The position numbers and the translations under genes were made by a program. Shown here one piece after another: positions 22,474 through 34,474 of a stretch of DNA of 64,000 nucleotides. The stretch lies in NCBI GenBank assembly GCA_964019135.1, contig OZ025260.1, forward strand, positions 15,060,254-15,124,253. Reading direction: 5' to 3'. The DNA comes from Arenicola marina. Taxonomy: Eukaryota; Annelida; Polychaeta; Arenicolidae. Position 1 is the stretch's first letter, and every line of letters starts with the position of its first letter. Under the pieces are notes generated by a model. That model was not told the origin of the DNA and ran no database searches. It saw only the letters and a list, made by a program, of their open reading frames with translations.

Positions 22474-23679
22474 CTGGAGAGAGAAACACAGACATAAAAA
22501 AGTGTAAATACAAACTAAACTGTCCATCCTCTTCCACAGTTCCCAATATCCATCATTGAAAAACGGTTTTGTCCCCCTCTAAAATGGATTTAGACATTGC
22601 ATGGCCTGATTTGTGCAAAAAGTATCCATACCTGTCACTGAAATTCTTTCCCTCAAAATTGTACGGTTCTCAGCTTTCCTCAAACTGTGCAAAACACGCT
22701 GGAGTGGCTAACGTCTGCGACGTACTAAACTTCGATTTCAACTTACGATCAAATGTCAAGCAAAACTACTGAATTATATTTGAAGGAAATTCCCTAATTC
22801 TTTGTGAGTGTTTATTTAAACTTTCAGACAAATTGCAATGAAGTACGTGATTGTCTTTTTGCAATAAGAAAATAAAATATAAGCCATTTAAACCATTGGT
22901 GATACGCCAAAGCAAATTCACGTCTCGTTATTTTTGGCCTTACCCTGAAATGTGTATTTATTTTCTCCGAGGCTTTCGCAAGTTCACCAAACAGCGAGTG
23001 ACGTGAGTTTCGCGTGCCTCCGCGGTAACAAAAATGGCGAGAGCAAGTGATCGACTTAACCATTCCGCTGTCAAGATGTGCAGTGCATGGAGTAACAAAA
23101 CACGGGTGCGTCATTAAACCACATGGTAAAGATAAAATAAGACCAGTTGGATGTTTTGGTATTACTTTTGGATCACGAAAAGACCAAGTTTCTTCATTTT
23201 TGTAAGTTTTCTGTCTGAAGCGTTGCGCCAACGTTGTCACCGGGGAGAATCCGTGTGACGTCATAATGCCTCGTTTTCGGAAGGAAACGCAAAAAAACGT
23301 TAGTTTCTCAGTCGTATTGTCCCGTCGTAACAAATATTCGTATTTGTGATGGCGCAAACGAATAAAAAATATGTCATCTATCCGTTTTGTAAAGCTGTAT
23401 TTCTTAAATATTCTTAATCATAGCGCTAGGCCTTCCGCAATGGACCCACCCCTCGGCGCCTGGTTTTTGCGCAGGTAGTCTGGTTCCTAGTCTCTCTCTT
23501 TGCGTAACATACATGTCACGTCTACGTCACAGATAGTCAGGATACCAGTGTGCGCAGAGATTCTAAACTCGTTCCGAACACGTGCTTCGTTTGTTTGTCC
23601 CCAAAATTAGTAAACCGGAAGTCTAAGCGAACGAGACTTTATAGCCCTATTACGAGTTGATCCTGGTGCCAAATAGTAC

Positions 23680-23802
23680 AGTAGCGTTAAATCTGAAGAC
23701 GGCTAATATCTGACCCAAACTGCCCTGCGGCCCCTTCGGCGCTCAATCGTTGCCGCAGTGACATTGCGTAGAACAATGAAACATGACGTCACGCACTAAC
23801 GA
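23680..23802 (-). repeat. Inverted copy of the repeat X left end
   Basis: Its reverse complement aligns with 15671-15795: TGCGTGACGTCATGTTTCAT, then GGCAACGATTGA, then CAGTTTGGGTCAGAT versus CGGTTTGGGTCAGAT. Confidence 0.75.
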
Positions 23803-24189
23803 TAGATATAAACGGCCCGCCTAGCTATACGTGTCACGTTTCTTTGCCACGGTATATACAGATATGGTGTAAAACAGGCGACAGGCTCACAAAATGATAT
23901 GCATTTAGCATTGTTTCGAGTGCGAGATGTGTTTATCACGGGTTTATCACAAGTCTCCAAAATCTTGCCTGACCTTTAAGGCACAGGATTAGTGCGAAAA
24001 CTATCTTGAAGCCATGTAATATGCGTTTTTGCACAAATTTGCCAAATGAGAGGTAACAAGTAAATTTTTTTCACTTCGAACGTTGTATGCGAAAATAAAA
24101 CGAAAGAAACAAGGAGACATTTTAACGCCCAACACAAGGTAAATTTAAGTTTAACTACTGATAATTATAGTAGTAACGCGAGTGTTGCA

Positions 24190-24312
24190 TGTTAGGCATT
24201 TTGTTGGCCAGACATCGAGCTGTACCAGGCCTTCATTTTCATTATCCGCGGGTATTGGATATTGGCGTTCTGCTACAGCTTGATGTCGGGCCAATAAAAT
24301 TGTATAACGCCT
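24190..24312. mobile_element. Palindromic MITE, copy 1
   Basis: Ends are inverted: GTTAGGCATTTTGTTGGCCA at the left and, complementary, GGGCCAATAAAATTGTATAAC at the right (TIRs of about 27 bases with a few mismatches). A second copy is at 42114-42229. Too short to code for a transposase. Confidence 0.75.
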
Positions 24313-25033
24313 CAGTAACCCGCTTCTGTTGAACTTATGTTGTTTTAGGTGGATGGCGAAAGTGACTTGAGTTTGATGTTAAATAAACGTTGTCTTGAAT
24401 GCAAAAAGATCGTTTAACAAATATTGTGCTAACCCTCTTATCTGAAAGCTATAATCCCTAAATTGTAGGGGGTAGTAATATTCCGAATGTTTCCTATCTG
24501 ATTTTTATGAGGGAGGCAAATAACATTATAGAGAAACAAAAAGTCGCTTGCTTAAGAAACAAAAAAACAAGACCGGACCTCAGTTTCATATGTTTGTTAG
24601 CGATTTCGTGGAATCAAACCCCGTAATCTGTTATTAAAACATGATTAATTTATCTTCAATAAACCGCTAAGTTTTAACTGAAAGAAAACGTGTCCAGAAC
24701 ACTTTGCAATCTTATAAACGATTTGCAATCGTTATATTGTTGTACGAGTAGCTTGAAGTAGTTTTCCGAAGCTACAGAAACTTGCCGCCATAACCATGCA
24801 GCACTGATTCAAAGCGCCTTTCCAAAAAGAACGCAAGATATATAGCTATTAGCTATATATTACTGTTTATAGTTAATACTGTCAAATGATTACCCAAACG
24901 CAGCTATACTTTGATAATTTGAAGAAAAAAAGCAAGAACTCAATGGATAGACATGGGAACAGTTTACACCATATCCATGTAGGAATACGTTACAGAAGCG
25001 ATCTGGTCGCGGTAGATGCTGGTAGATACTTAC

Positions 25034-25160
25034 GTTCATGCCGGTCTGTGTCGATCATCTGCTCTCTGTGAAGTGATCAGCGAGGTGAGGTCTGTCTGCC
25101 CCAGCTTCCGCCCCGCTGCAGAATGTCTTCATTGAGGTTCTGTCACTTGCATGAATAGTC
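25034..25160 (-). other. Proposed first exon of GT92 unit D (5' UTR plus ATG-AAC)
   Basis: ATG at 25037-25039, AAC at 25034-25036 and donor GTAAGT at the complement of 25028-25033. Two codons in phase 0 join the acceptor at 22473. G at -3 of the start. The upstream boundary is unknown. Confidence 0.58.
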
Positions 25161-25259
25161 AATTCACACATATCTAATAACGAGAGATGATGAAGTAATT
25201 CGATAGGCATGAAGGTAATTTTATTATGTTAGCTTTCCAACCGATTTAATCTGATAACC

Positions 25260-25380
25260 AAACGCGTTCGCTAATTATCTGCAATTACTCCATAATGATA
25301 TATCGATAACCGCGATGATCGATGATGATGGAGTAAAACAGCTCTTTCGATGTTGCATAGACAATAACCCGAACTATGTC
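25260..25380. repeat. Remnant of a further GT92 unit flank
   Basis: GATATATCGATAACCG, then GGAGTAAAACAGCTCTTTCGATGTTG, resembles the start of the 3' flank at 3229-3280, 7945-8010 and 13950-14020. Homology ends near 25380, so the array stops here or its next unit is lost. Confidence 0.55.
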
Positions 25381-25499
25381 CGCACGCTTCGAATCCGGTT
25401 TAGATGACTGTGAGAAACAACCGAGGGGCGAATGTTTCTGCGACAAAGTGATTAAATTATATCATCTTCGAAAAACTGCCACGGTGCCCGGTTTAGGAC

Positions 25500-27070
25500 A
25501 TAGCGATATTGGAAGTCGTTCCAAATCCTCTTGGAATACAAGTTATTTTTTCCCCCCCAAAAAAACTCGTTTCAAGCTCAGTTTCGATTCCCGAGTTATT
25601 TTTTTTCGAAGACCCCGTTGTCGTAGCGTTATCAACTGTTTATAAGTACGTTGCATGTGCAACCCCCATCTGTCTCTGGGGTTGTTTGGCACGGTTTATC
25701 ACACGTGTGCACTAAGGTGGTCTGAAGAACAAATCATATATAAAAAAAAACTCCAAAGTTGGTCGCGAAACTAGTTAGTTAAAAAAAAAAAGTCGTTCCA
25801 AATTCTTTTAGAGCACGACTTATTTTTAAAAAAAATTAACTCGTTCCAAATTCTCTCGGGGCAGGACTTTATTTTTCAAAAAAAAAATAAACTCGTTCCA
25901 AATTTCGACGCGGAATGAGTTATTTTATTTTCAAAATGATAAACTCGTTTAAAATGTTGTCGAGGAACGAGTTTTTTTTTCTGAAAAAAGAAAGTAATTC
26001 CAAAGTTCTTCACGCTATGACCGGATCACTGTGTAGACACACTCCCGTTGTTTTGGCGGCAGTCCGGTTGACTTCAAAGGTAGCCATGATTCCACGTGGC
26101 TGATTTCGTAGCTGGTTAACCATATGCAGCAGTGTGACCTAATAATCGAGCCTTCCCCACGGAATGGAGGAGGGGAGGCACTACTTTACTGCAGTGGTTG
26201 AGGGTGTGCCGCCCATGGCATATGGAGAGTGAGAGAAAAGTAAGCGATTTGTGGTCAAGGAGAGACCATATTTCGTTGAACAAAAATGGCATCCAAATTG
26301 GACAATCACTGTTATGCAACGTATATTGGGGATTGAGCTGATTGAGATCTCCGGGAAAGGGGATTACCGAAACATAGACCACGCAAATCATAGTTCAGAT
26401 TATTCCACTGTGAGACGCCACTGCATGTGCAATGCATTCTGGGTATTATTTTGGTCTTAGCGGGATGTCAAGATGGCGTCATCGCATGAAAACGTATTTT
26501 GTAGACACTTAAACATGCAATATTGTCATCTATTTAACGGAAAAGTTACGTAATTTAGATGTAAGTTAGACATACTCATTAATTTTATACATGTCTTGCC
26601 AATACCCTGGAAATATGGCATTTATCGCCATTGAAAAAAATCAAGAAAACACCAAACTATTTCCCAGAACTCTTTGCGCCAGTCACGTTTTTTCCAAGAT
26701 GGCGTATAATTGCGAAGTCGTGTATGTGAGGAGAATATCGAACATTTTTTTTCATTGCAAATGGAAAGTTTCAGTCTCAGATGGCCACATTGAAAGAAAA
26801 TGTAGGTAACTGCACCGAAAAAAAAGAGAAACAGACAAAAAAAGTATACCTAACTATATGTAGTGGCCCCCCTCTCCCCTCAATCCCTTCACATGCTCAC
26901 CCCCGTTCAGCCCCCCGTCCCCCCCCCCCAAAAAAAAACTCAGGATGCAACTTTGGAACTTCTTTTTTTCGAAAAAAATAAACTCGTTTCGCGATAAAGT
27001 TAGGAACGAGTTTTTTAAGTTTTTTAAAATTTGGAACGACTTATTTTTTTTTCGAAAAAACATTGCCAGT
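25500..27070. repeat. AT-rich repeats with AACTCGTTCCAAATT motif, plus unassigned DNA
   Basis: At 25510-26000 and 26940-27065, copies of AACTCGTTCCAAATT and its complement alternate with A/T homopolymers and form potential hairpins (for example GGAACGAGTTTTTT near 25964 and 27002). AGTAATTCCAAAGTTCTTC (25991) and AACTTTGGAACTTC (26949) are inverted relative to each other, so the 26.0-26.94 kb segment sits between inverted arms. No gene is visible in that segment. Confidence 0.55.
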
Positions 27071-27482
27071 TTTCAACTTCTGTCAGTAAGAAGGAAGTAG
27101 TTACAGTTCAAATGATTTATGCAGGGTTAACTAAACCAATCGCTGCCACCACATACATGTGTATGATCAATATGTTAATATCACTAGAATATATACATGC
27201 TACCAGCCTCTCCGTAACTATACTGATAATAATATGTCAAAGAACCACCAATATAACAAACTCAAATATCACTGCACGTGCTGCAAAGCTCTTACTGACT
27301 CAATATGATCTTGCTGGTCGGATCAATCTCTCACATAATTTTTCTTATCCCCAAGTTTCTTTATATTCCACTGCCGATTCCTCTAAATATACCTCCAACT
27401 ATATCTCCCTGACCTAGACCTCCAAGACGAGCTTATTGCTACCTTCCTAATAATATATAAATAGACCCTATTAAAAAAGAAA

Positions 27483-29830
27483 ATGGCAAAGACTCGCGCG
27501 GGTGTTGCGCTAAGAGGAGAGGGTAAGCTGTGCGCGGGTGTTGCGCTAAGAGGAGGGGGTAAGCTGTGCGCGGGTGTTGCGCTAAGAGGAGGGGGTAAGC
27601 TGTGCGCGGGTGTTGCGCTAAGAGGAGGGGGTAAGCTGTGCGCGGGTGTTGCGCTAAGAGGAGGGGATAAGCTGTGCGCGGGTGCTGCGCTAAGAGGAGG
27701 GGGTAAGCTGTGCGCGGGTGCTGCGCTAAGAGGAGGGGGTAAGCTGTGCGCGGGTGTTGCGCTAAGAGGAGGGGGTAAGCTGTGCGCGGGTGCTGCGCTA
27801 AGAGGAGGGGGTAAGCTGTGCGCGGGTGTTGCGCTAAGAGGAGGGGGTAAGCTGTGCGCGGGTGTTGCGCTAAGAGTAGAGATTAAAGAGGTGCGCAGGT
27901 GCTGCGCTGAGAGAGAGTAAGAGGGGCGCGGGTGCTGCGCTGAGAGAGAGTAAGAGGTGCGCTGGTGCTGCGCTGAGAGAGAGTAAGAGGTGCGCTGGTG
28001 CTGGGCTGAGAGAGAGTAAGAGGTGCGCGGGTGCTGCGCTATGAGAAGAGGGTAAGAGGTGCGCTGGTGCTGCGCTGAGAGAGAGTAAGAGGGGCGCTGG
28101 TGCTGCGCTAAGAGAGAGTAAGAGGTGCGCTGGTGCTGCGCTGAGAGAGAGTAAGAGGTGCGCTGGTGCTGGGCTGAGAGAGAGTAAGAGGTGCGCGGGT
28201 GCTGCGCTAAGAGGAGAGGGTAAGAGGTGCGCTGGTGCTGCGCTGAGAGAGAGTAAGAGGCGCGCTGGTGCTGCGCTGAGAGAGAGTAAGAGGTGCGCTG
28301 GTGCTGCGCTGAGAGAGAGTAAGAGGTGCGCGGGTGCTGCGCTATGAGAAGAGGGTAAGAGGTGCGCTGGTGCTGCGCTGAGAGAGAGTAAGAGGGGCGC
28401 GGGTGCTGCGCTAAGAGAAGAGGGTAAGAGGTGCGCGGGTGCTGCGCTAAGAGAAGAGGGTAAGAGGTGCGCGGGTGCTGCGCTAAGAGAAGAGGGTAAG
28501 AGGTGCGCTGGTGCTGCGCTGAGAGAGAGTAAGAGGTGCGCTGGTGCTGCGTTCAGAGAGAGTAAGAGGGGCGCGGGTGCTGCGCTAAGAGAAGAGGGTA
28601 AGAGGTGCGCTGTTGCTGCGCTGAGAGAGAGTAAGAGGGGCGCGGGTGCTGCGCTAAGAGAAGAGGGTAAGAGGTGCGCGGGTGCTGCGCTAAGAGAAGA
28701 GGGTAAGAGGTGCGCTGGTGCTGCGCTAAGAGAGAGTAAGAGGTGCGCTGGTGCTGCGCTGAGAGAGAGTAAGAGGTGCGCTGGTGCTGGGCTGAGAGAG
28801 AGTAAGAGGTGCGCGGGTGCTGCGCTAAGAGGAGAGGGTAAGATGTGCGCTGTTGCTGCGCTGAGAGAGAGTAAGAGGCGCGCTGGTGCTGCGCTGAGAG
28901 AGAGTAAGAGGTGCGCTGGTGCTGCGCTGAGAGAGAGTAAGAGGGGCGCGGGTGCTGCGCTAAGAGAAGAGGGTAAGAGGTGCGCTGTTGCTGCGCTGAG
29001 AGAGAGTAAGAGGGGCGCGGGTGCTGCGCTAAGAGAAGAGGGTAAGAGGTGCGCGGGTGCTGCGCTAAGAGAAGAGGGTAAGAGGTGCGCTGGTGCTACG
29101 CTAAGAGAGAGTAAGAGGTGCGCTGGTGCTGCGCTGAGAGAGAGTAAGCGGTGCGCGAGTGCTGCGCTGAGAGAGAGTAAGAGGGGCGCTGGTGCTGCGC
29201 TAAGAGAGAGTAAGAGGTGCGCTGGTGCTGCGCTGAGAGAGAGTAAGAGGTGCGCGAGTGCTGCGCTGAGACAGAGTAAGAGGGGTGCGGGTGCTGCGCT
29301 AAGAGAGAGTAAGAGGTGCGCTGGTGCTGCGCTAAGAGAGAGTAAGAGGTGCGCTGGTGCTGCGCTAAGAGAGAGTAAGAGGTGCGCTGGTACTGCGCTG
29401 AGAGAGAGTAAGAGGTGCGCTGGTGCTGCGCTGAGAGAGTGTAAGAGGTGCGCGAGTGCTGCGCTGAGAGAGAGTAAGAGGGGTGCGGGTGCTGCGCTAA
29501 GAGAGAGTAAGAGGTGCGCTGGTGCTGCGTTGAGAGAGAGTAAGAGGTGCGCTGGTGCTGCGTTGAGAGAGAGTAAGAGGTGCGCTGGTGCTGCGCTAAG
29601 AGAGAGTAAAGAGGTGTGCAGGTGCTGCGCTGAGAGAGAGTAAAGAGGTGCGCAGGTGCTGCGCTAAGAGAAGCGGGTAGGAGGTGTGCGAGTGCTGCGC
29701 TGAGAGAGAGTAAGAGGGGGGCGGGTGCTTTGCTAAGAATTGAGCAAAGAGGTGCGTTGGTGCTGCGCTAAGAGGAGAGGGTAACCGGTGCGCAGGTGCT
29801 GCGCTGAGAAAGAGTTAGAGGCGGATGTGT
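27483..29830 (+). repeat. 33/36-bp minisatellite (GGTGCTGCGCTGAGAGAGAG family)
   Basis: The array opens with about ten 36-base units (GCGCGGGTGTTGCGCTAAGA, then GGAGGGGGTAAGCTGT). It continues with about 55 units of 33 bases (GCGCTGGTGCTGCGCTGAGA, then GAGAGTAAGAGGT) interspersed with 36-base variants that carry GAAGAGGG. Because both lengths are multiples of three, long reading frames run through it (27483-27920 and 28843-29643), encoding 11/12-residue repeats such as ESKRCAGAALR. I see no conserved domain, signal or gene context, and treat it as satellite DNA. Confidence 0.9.
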
Positions 29831-31682
29831 ACCACCCAATATCACCCATGTGCCCTTTGCCTAGTAACCCTACTACTTGTTCTTGCCCGGCCGCTAGTTC
29901 CCATATCCAAATTCGCCACAAAATGTCAGCCAGAGATTTGATACATTTAACATATTGAACATATGAAAGCTTCATTTGTCATACTAGACAAGGGGTTTCA
30001 TACAGATATAGAAGCCAATTTTAGTAAGTGTAGTTTACCACCGACCACCGAACACCAACATCGCTGTAGTTCATGAGCAATTAGATTATTTAAAATCCAT
30101 AATATAATAATCCATCTCAAAAAAAATATGGAATCGTTTCAATCGGAAGTCCTACAAGCTTCAGTATTGTGTTTTGGGTGGAATACGCTTTTGTTCTGCC
30201 AAGTACTATTGTCTTGTTATTACGGTGACTTTGGCAATATCTGTCGAAATTATACACTGTGGAAAGCCGTCAGAAATATACTGAGAGTTTCAAAGTTGCG
30301 TCTGGTCGGAAGGATTCGCCGCTGTTAAAGTCGCCATCCGTGGGAGAATCACACTTAAAATTGATATTGTTTGAAAATATACATTGTTGAAGTCTAGAAA
30401 CACTGTTAAATTCGAAATTCAAGATAAACAGTTAAAGCTGGGGAAAAGGCCTACAGATTGAGGCCCAAGGAATAGTAAGTCATGATGGGGTGAACCCCTA
30501 CGAGCTTAGACCAAAGGAATAATGAGTCATGTTGCGGTCAACGCTTTGAAACGTTCGAAGCCAGGATTGGATGTAATTTTGCCGTCAAAACTGCTAAACT
30601 ACATATATATATATATCAAAGTGAACATTAAATCAACGTCGGGCCATATCTGAAAGAATTACCTCTGCCAGTAATGTGATGCACTTGTAATTACCTTGTA
30701 AGGTAACTCAGTAACAGTAATGATTGATACCGACGTGGGTTGTTGTAAGCCAATACGAAGTCAATAAAATCGATACCGTGAAACATTCAATACCACCATT
30801 TGATACATAGTTGAGTAGTTTTCATGTAGTTATTAGAATCTATATTATTGGCGGCCGTAAAGCCGTTTTGTAAGGTAAAGGTCTTTTGTTTGTTCCTTGC
30901 ATATGTTTGGTATTTTAGCATTACACGCATTGTGTCTTTACCACAATGGCAGCAGGGACTAAACGTAGAGTGAAAGGGAGATGTAAAAATTGATCTTGTT
31001 ATTTTTATAATTCCTTACATGTAGATGTTGTCATCGTTTTAAGATATTCTATTGCTGAACAATCGAATAAAAAGTAGCTTAATTTCGTTATAAGTATTAC
31101 TTTAATTGCACATACAATAAAATCATCTGATCTAGACCTGTTGATGTTAGCTATGGCTGTGCTACTAAACCTCGTTTATTTGTTTGGTCGTCGGGCATTG
31201 TTGTACGGTAATTGAAACAATAGAATTGTACGTTAGCATTAATTATATAATTAAATTGATAAATACAGTATACTGTACGTGCTTCTTATATATAGTGAAT
31301 GATGATGTGTTCTTTAGTACCATTTAAATATCGAGTAGTATATAATAAAATTGTGTGCCATGTAAATTCAGGTTGCGTTTCCGTTTTGTATCTGCGCAGG
31401 CTGATCACAGTGAAATTCCTCGTAGTTGTTGTATTAAGGACCGAAGGTCCAACTGTACTAATCATGCTTGAGTCTGCGACAGCGCCAGCAAGTGTCTTTG
31501 TCTTATGCTAATGAGCATATTTGTCACTAGTCTCCTGATCACCGACGTGTGAAGAACATACATCTTAGAGAAGTAATAAACGACACGCACTGTACTTCGT
31601 CTTCGTCTCCGTAACACAACAGTAGTCACAGTAACATTTATCACATTTGGTTGCTTTATGTAGGACACATTAACCTCTGTAG
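29831..31682. other. Unassigned intergenic DNA
   Basis: No gene recognised on either strand; only short ORFs. A small (AT)n run lies near 30603-30616. Confidence 0.5.
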
Positions 31683-31886
31683 GTCAGCGCGCGACAATTG
31701 GTTCGGTCAAGGTCAGTGCGCGACAATGGGTACGGTCAAGGTCAGCGCGCGACAATGGGTACGGTCAAGGTCAGTGCGCGACAATGGGTACGGTCAAGGT
31801 CAGCGCGCGACAATGGGTACGGTCAAGGTCAGTGCGCGACAATGGGTACGGTCAAGGTCAGTGCGCGACAATGGGTACGGTCAAGG
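31683..31886 (+). repeat. 29-bp minisatellite, about seven copies
   Basis: Units begin GACAATGGGTACGGTCAAGG and continue with TCAGTGCGC or TCAGCGCGC. GACAATT/GGG starts at 31693, 31722, 31751 and onward, an exact 29-base period. Confidence 0.92.
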
Positions 31887-32179
31887 TACAAAGGAGAAAA
31901 CAGGGGATCTTTATCTTACATAGACATTTTGCACAGGTGGGATTCGAACGACGCATCGGTTAACTGGCCCAAGAGGCATCACGCACTAATGTGGTACGAA
32001 GGCGGGTCGAGCATTAGCAACAGGTTGGTTGGTTGTATATTCAGGACGCATTAACCATCTTTGGTCACATCGCGTCAATGGGACAAGGAAGGGAGAGTGG
32101 AGCCATGTCCCCGGGTGTAACCCCCTACTCTTTTGTAAAGAAGGACAAGGGATCTTTATCCTGCGACCACCCAGACATG

Positions 32180-32219
<40 letters not shown>

Positions 32220-32220
32220 A
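31887..32220 (+). repeat. Two related segments ending in a (GACA)n microsatellite
   Basis: GGGGATCTTTATCTTACATAGAC (31902) resembles AGGGATCTTTATCCTGCGACC (32148), which suggests two copies of a short interspersed element. (GACA)n at 32180-32216. A weak B-box-like GATTCGAAC lies near 31941 on the plus strand; class uncertain. Confidence 0.45.
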
Positions 32221-32249
32221 AAACGGCACACACCGACATAAAACGAGAA

Positions 32250-32408
32250 GTAAAAATTTGAAATTGAAAATTTGAGATTGAAAATTTGAAATTGAAAATT
32301 TGAAATTGAAAATTTGAAATTAAAAATTTGAAATTGAAAATTTGAAATTGGAAATTGGAAATTGAAAATTTGAAATTGAAAATTTGAAATTAAAAATTTG
32401 AAATTTTG
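32250..32408 (+). repeat. 14-bp AT-rich tandem repeat
   Basis: About eleven copies of AATTTGAAATTGAA with small variations. Confidence 0.92.
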
Positions 32409-34474
32409 TCTTAAAAATAAGTGCCAAATGTTTCAACGGCACTATTGCAAAACGTACAACTCTCGTCTTATTACGCAATATTACACACTCGTTTTGATGT
32501 TACCACAGAATGTAGTTCAGTACACACAGGACCTCTTGTAATTTAGACCCCTTTATCAAACGCTCCGCTTTGCAGCTTCTTGATGGGTTAAACTGTAAAA
32601 ATCTGCAAAATTATTCGTGATACCAAACAACCGTTTGCAGTCTTGCCAACACGACCAAAACCTAAAACACGTAGGTACATGTATTAGTTTCAGATTTTTT
32701 TTTCTTCGTGGATCAGTCGTATTAGGGATCAGTATTGTTGGTGGTGGGTGGGAGTGGGATGGGGAGGGTCACCTCCCTAGTCGTATAAATATCCGCTCCA
32801 TAGGGGTATCTTTTTCATCACAAATGTCTGCTCCCTCAGACATTAAGGGGCACCCGCGGAACCCCAGCACAAGATTCGTATAACATTCGTATATTCGTCA
32901 TTGTCTGTAAAGATAATTATATAGCGTAGCTTGTTCAAAAATAAATCCGCTACCAATGACTAATACAACCTCCCCACTACTTCGTCGTTGAAGATGTTGA
33001 ATATTTGTGGCATGGGCACTGTTCAAAAGAAAATACCGGGGGTGGGGGGGGGGCTGCAATGTGATATAAAAATAAAACTCTGTTGGTATAAAATCTATTT
33101 GCCGTTAATCGTTCTGTTTAAAAAGAAAGCATTATCGAGAAAATCGCACATCAACAGTATAAAATACGCATTTTCGCCCACCAAGCGGGTGTCGATATGT
33201 TTTGAACACGTGACGCAAGGCGTTGACGTCACTGACGACTACCTTCCGCTGAACCAACACTTTTTTACATGCGAGCGGTGCATATACATATAGTTAGGTA
33301 TATATATACGTGTCGCCCAAATGACGCCTTTTTTCTCTCAATCCCTGAAGCAGAAATCGATAAGCCCATCTGAGACTGATTATTTTTCAAACTAGCAGTT
33401 TCTGACTATATAGTCTAATTGATATCGAAAGTGTTCAAATAAGTATCCCCCACTTTGTCATCAATGCCAGTGTCTATTTTATATGCCAAAATGTTGTCAG
33501 TATCTATTTTAACCAAAAAATTATCTCTCAGTGATCACAAAATCGGGCACTTTACTCTCACTCTCCAAATCCTTTCTACGGCATGAGCGGCACACCCCCA
33601 CCACTGTAGTAGTGTAGTGCCCCCGCCCCCCCCCCCACCAGCGGCCGCTTCCTGAACCATGGTCCGCCACTCTACGAGTCAAAAATGGGCACCCTGCCAA
33701 CAATGACGATGAACCCATGACTCCACCCTCACCCGGGCCCCAACCGCTCCCACCCTCCTTTTTAATGCAACACGGCTTCACTGACCACGCGATGCGTTGA
33801 CAACGACCTGTACAAACAATGCCTGATCCACCATCGTCAACCCCTACAGGTTCAAACTGGTTCCCGATTAAATCAGCAGTTGGTGTAAATTCGGTGTTTA
33901 CTTCAACTTCTTCGTCCGCCTCGCCAGAAATTATTATAGATTCCGGTGGTAGTAGTCGTCTAAACCTACTGGTCGCTTCAGCGCCGGTGACGTCATCATC
34001 AGTGCACTGAGGCGGGTGCCCATGGCAAGTTGGGTGGTCGTGCAAAAGTGCTTGAAACTTCAGTAATGCATAATTAAACAAATGTATATTCTGTGTAATG
34101 TTTAGTTAATTCCCTATAATTTAATTGGAAATGTAAATGATATGGGCCCGGCATTCCCCTTTCAATGGACAAGTCGATTCGTTCTAGGTAGCAAAGAAAC
34201 TCGACACTATCCAACAAATTAGTCGATTAACTGATGAACAAACACAGACAACAGGTGCGCGGAGCGTCGTTAATAATTAATTGATTCATTAAGCGAGGTT
34301 CAATTAGATACCCCGTGATAGCCTTAATCAAGCCTTATATGTCAAAAATGCACAATCATCTTTGTATTGAAATTGATTTGGAACACTTAAAATAAATAAA
34401 AAATTATTTCTAATACTAATCGGTCGCGACCAGTGGGAAATTGACACTTGAGGTCAGTGCATTTCGGTGTCAAG
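32409..34474. other. Unassigned DNA upstream of the sulfotransferase gene
   Basis: No confident gene. A minus-strand ORF (33521-34081, 186 codons) is Gly-rich at its 3' half and unrecognised. A perfect CRE (TGACGTCA, 33224-33231) near an E-box (CACGTG, 33207-33212) is notable but lies 1.2 kb from the next gene start. Confidence 0.4.

Larger units (their letters stand above)
22474..25033 (-). other. Proposed intron of GT92 unit D, with foreign insertion
   Basis: A 2560-base intron by the model. 22870-22940 (GGTGATACGCCAAAGC) and 24440-25033 (TAGTAATATTCCGAATGTTT) match unit A 6885-6910 and 6950-7607. Between them, about 22943-24440 has no counterpart in A or B and is a composite insertion. 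It includes an inverted copy of the repeat X end (23680-23800) and a palindromic MITE (24190-24312). Confidence 0.55.

Noticed and set aside
27483..29643. Long ORFs encoding Cys/Arg/Ala-rich repeats
   Set aside because: By-product of a 33/36-bp minisatellite; no domain, signal peptide or gene structure around them.
33207..33231. E-box plus CRE as the sulfotransferase promoter
   Set aside because: 1.2 kb from the start codon without evidence of an upstream exon; short sites occur by chance.
33521..34081. 186-codon minus-strand ORF as a gene
   Set aside because: The second half is driven by G/C homopolymers, there is no recognised domain, and no splice or promoter context supports it.
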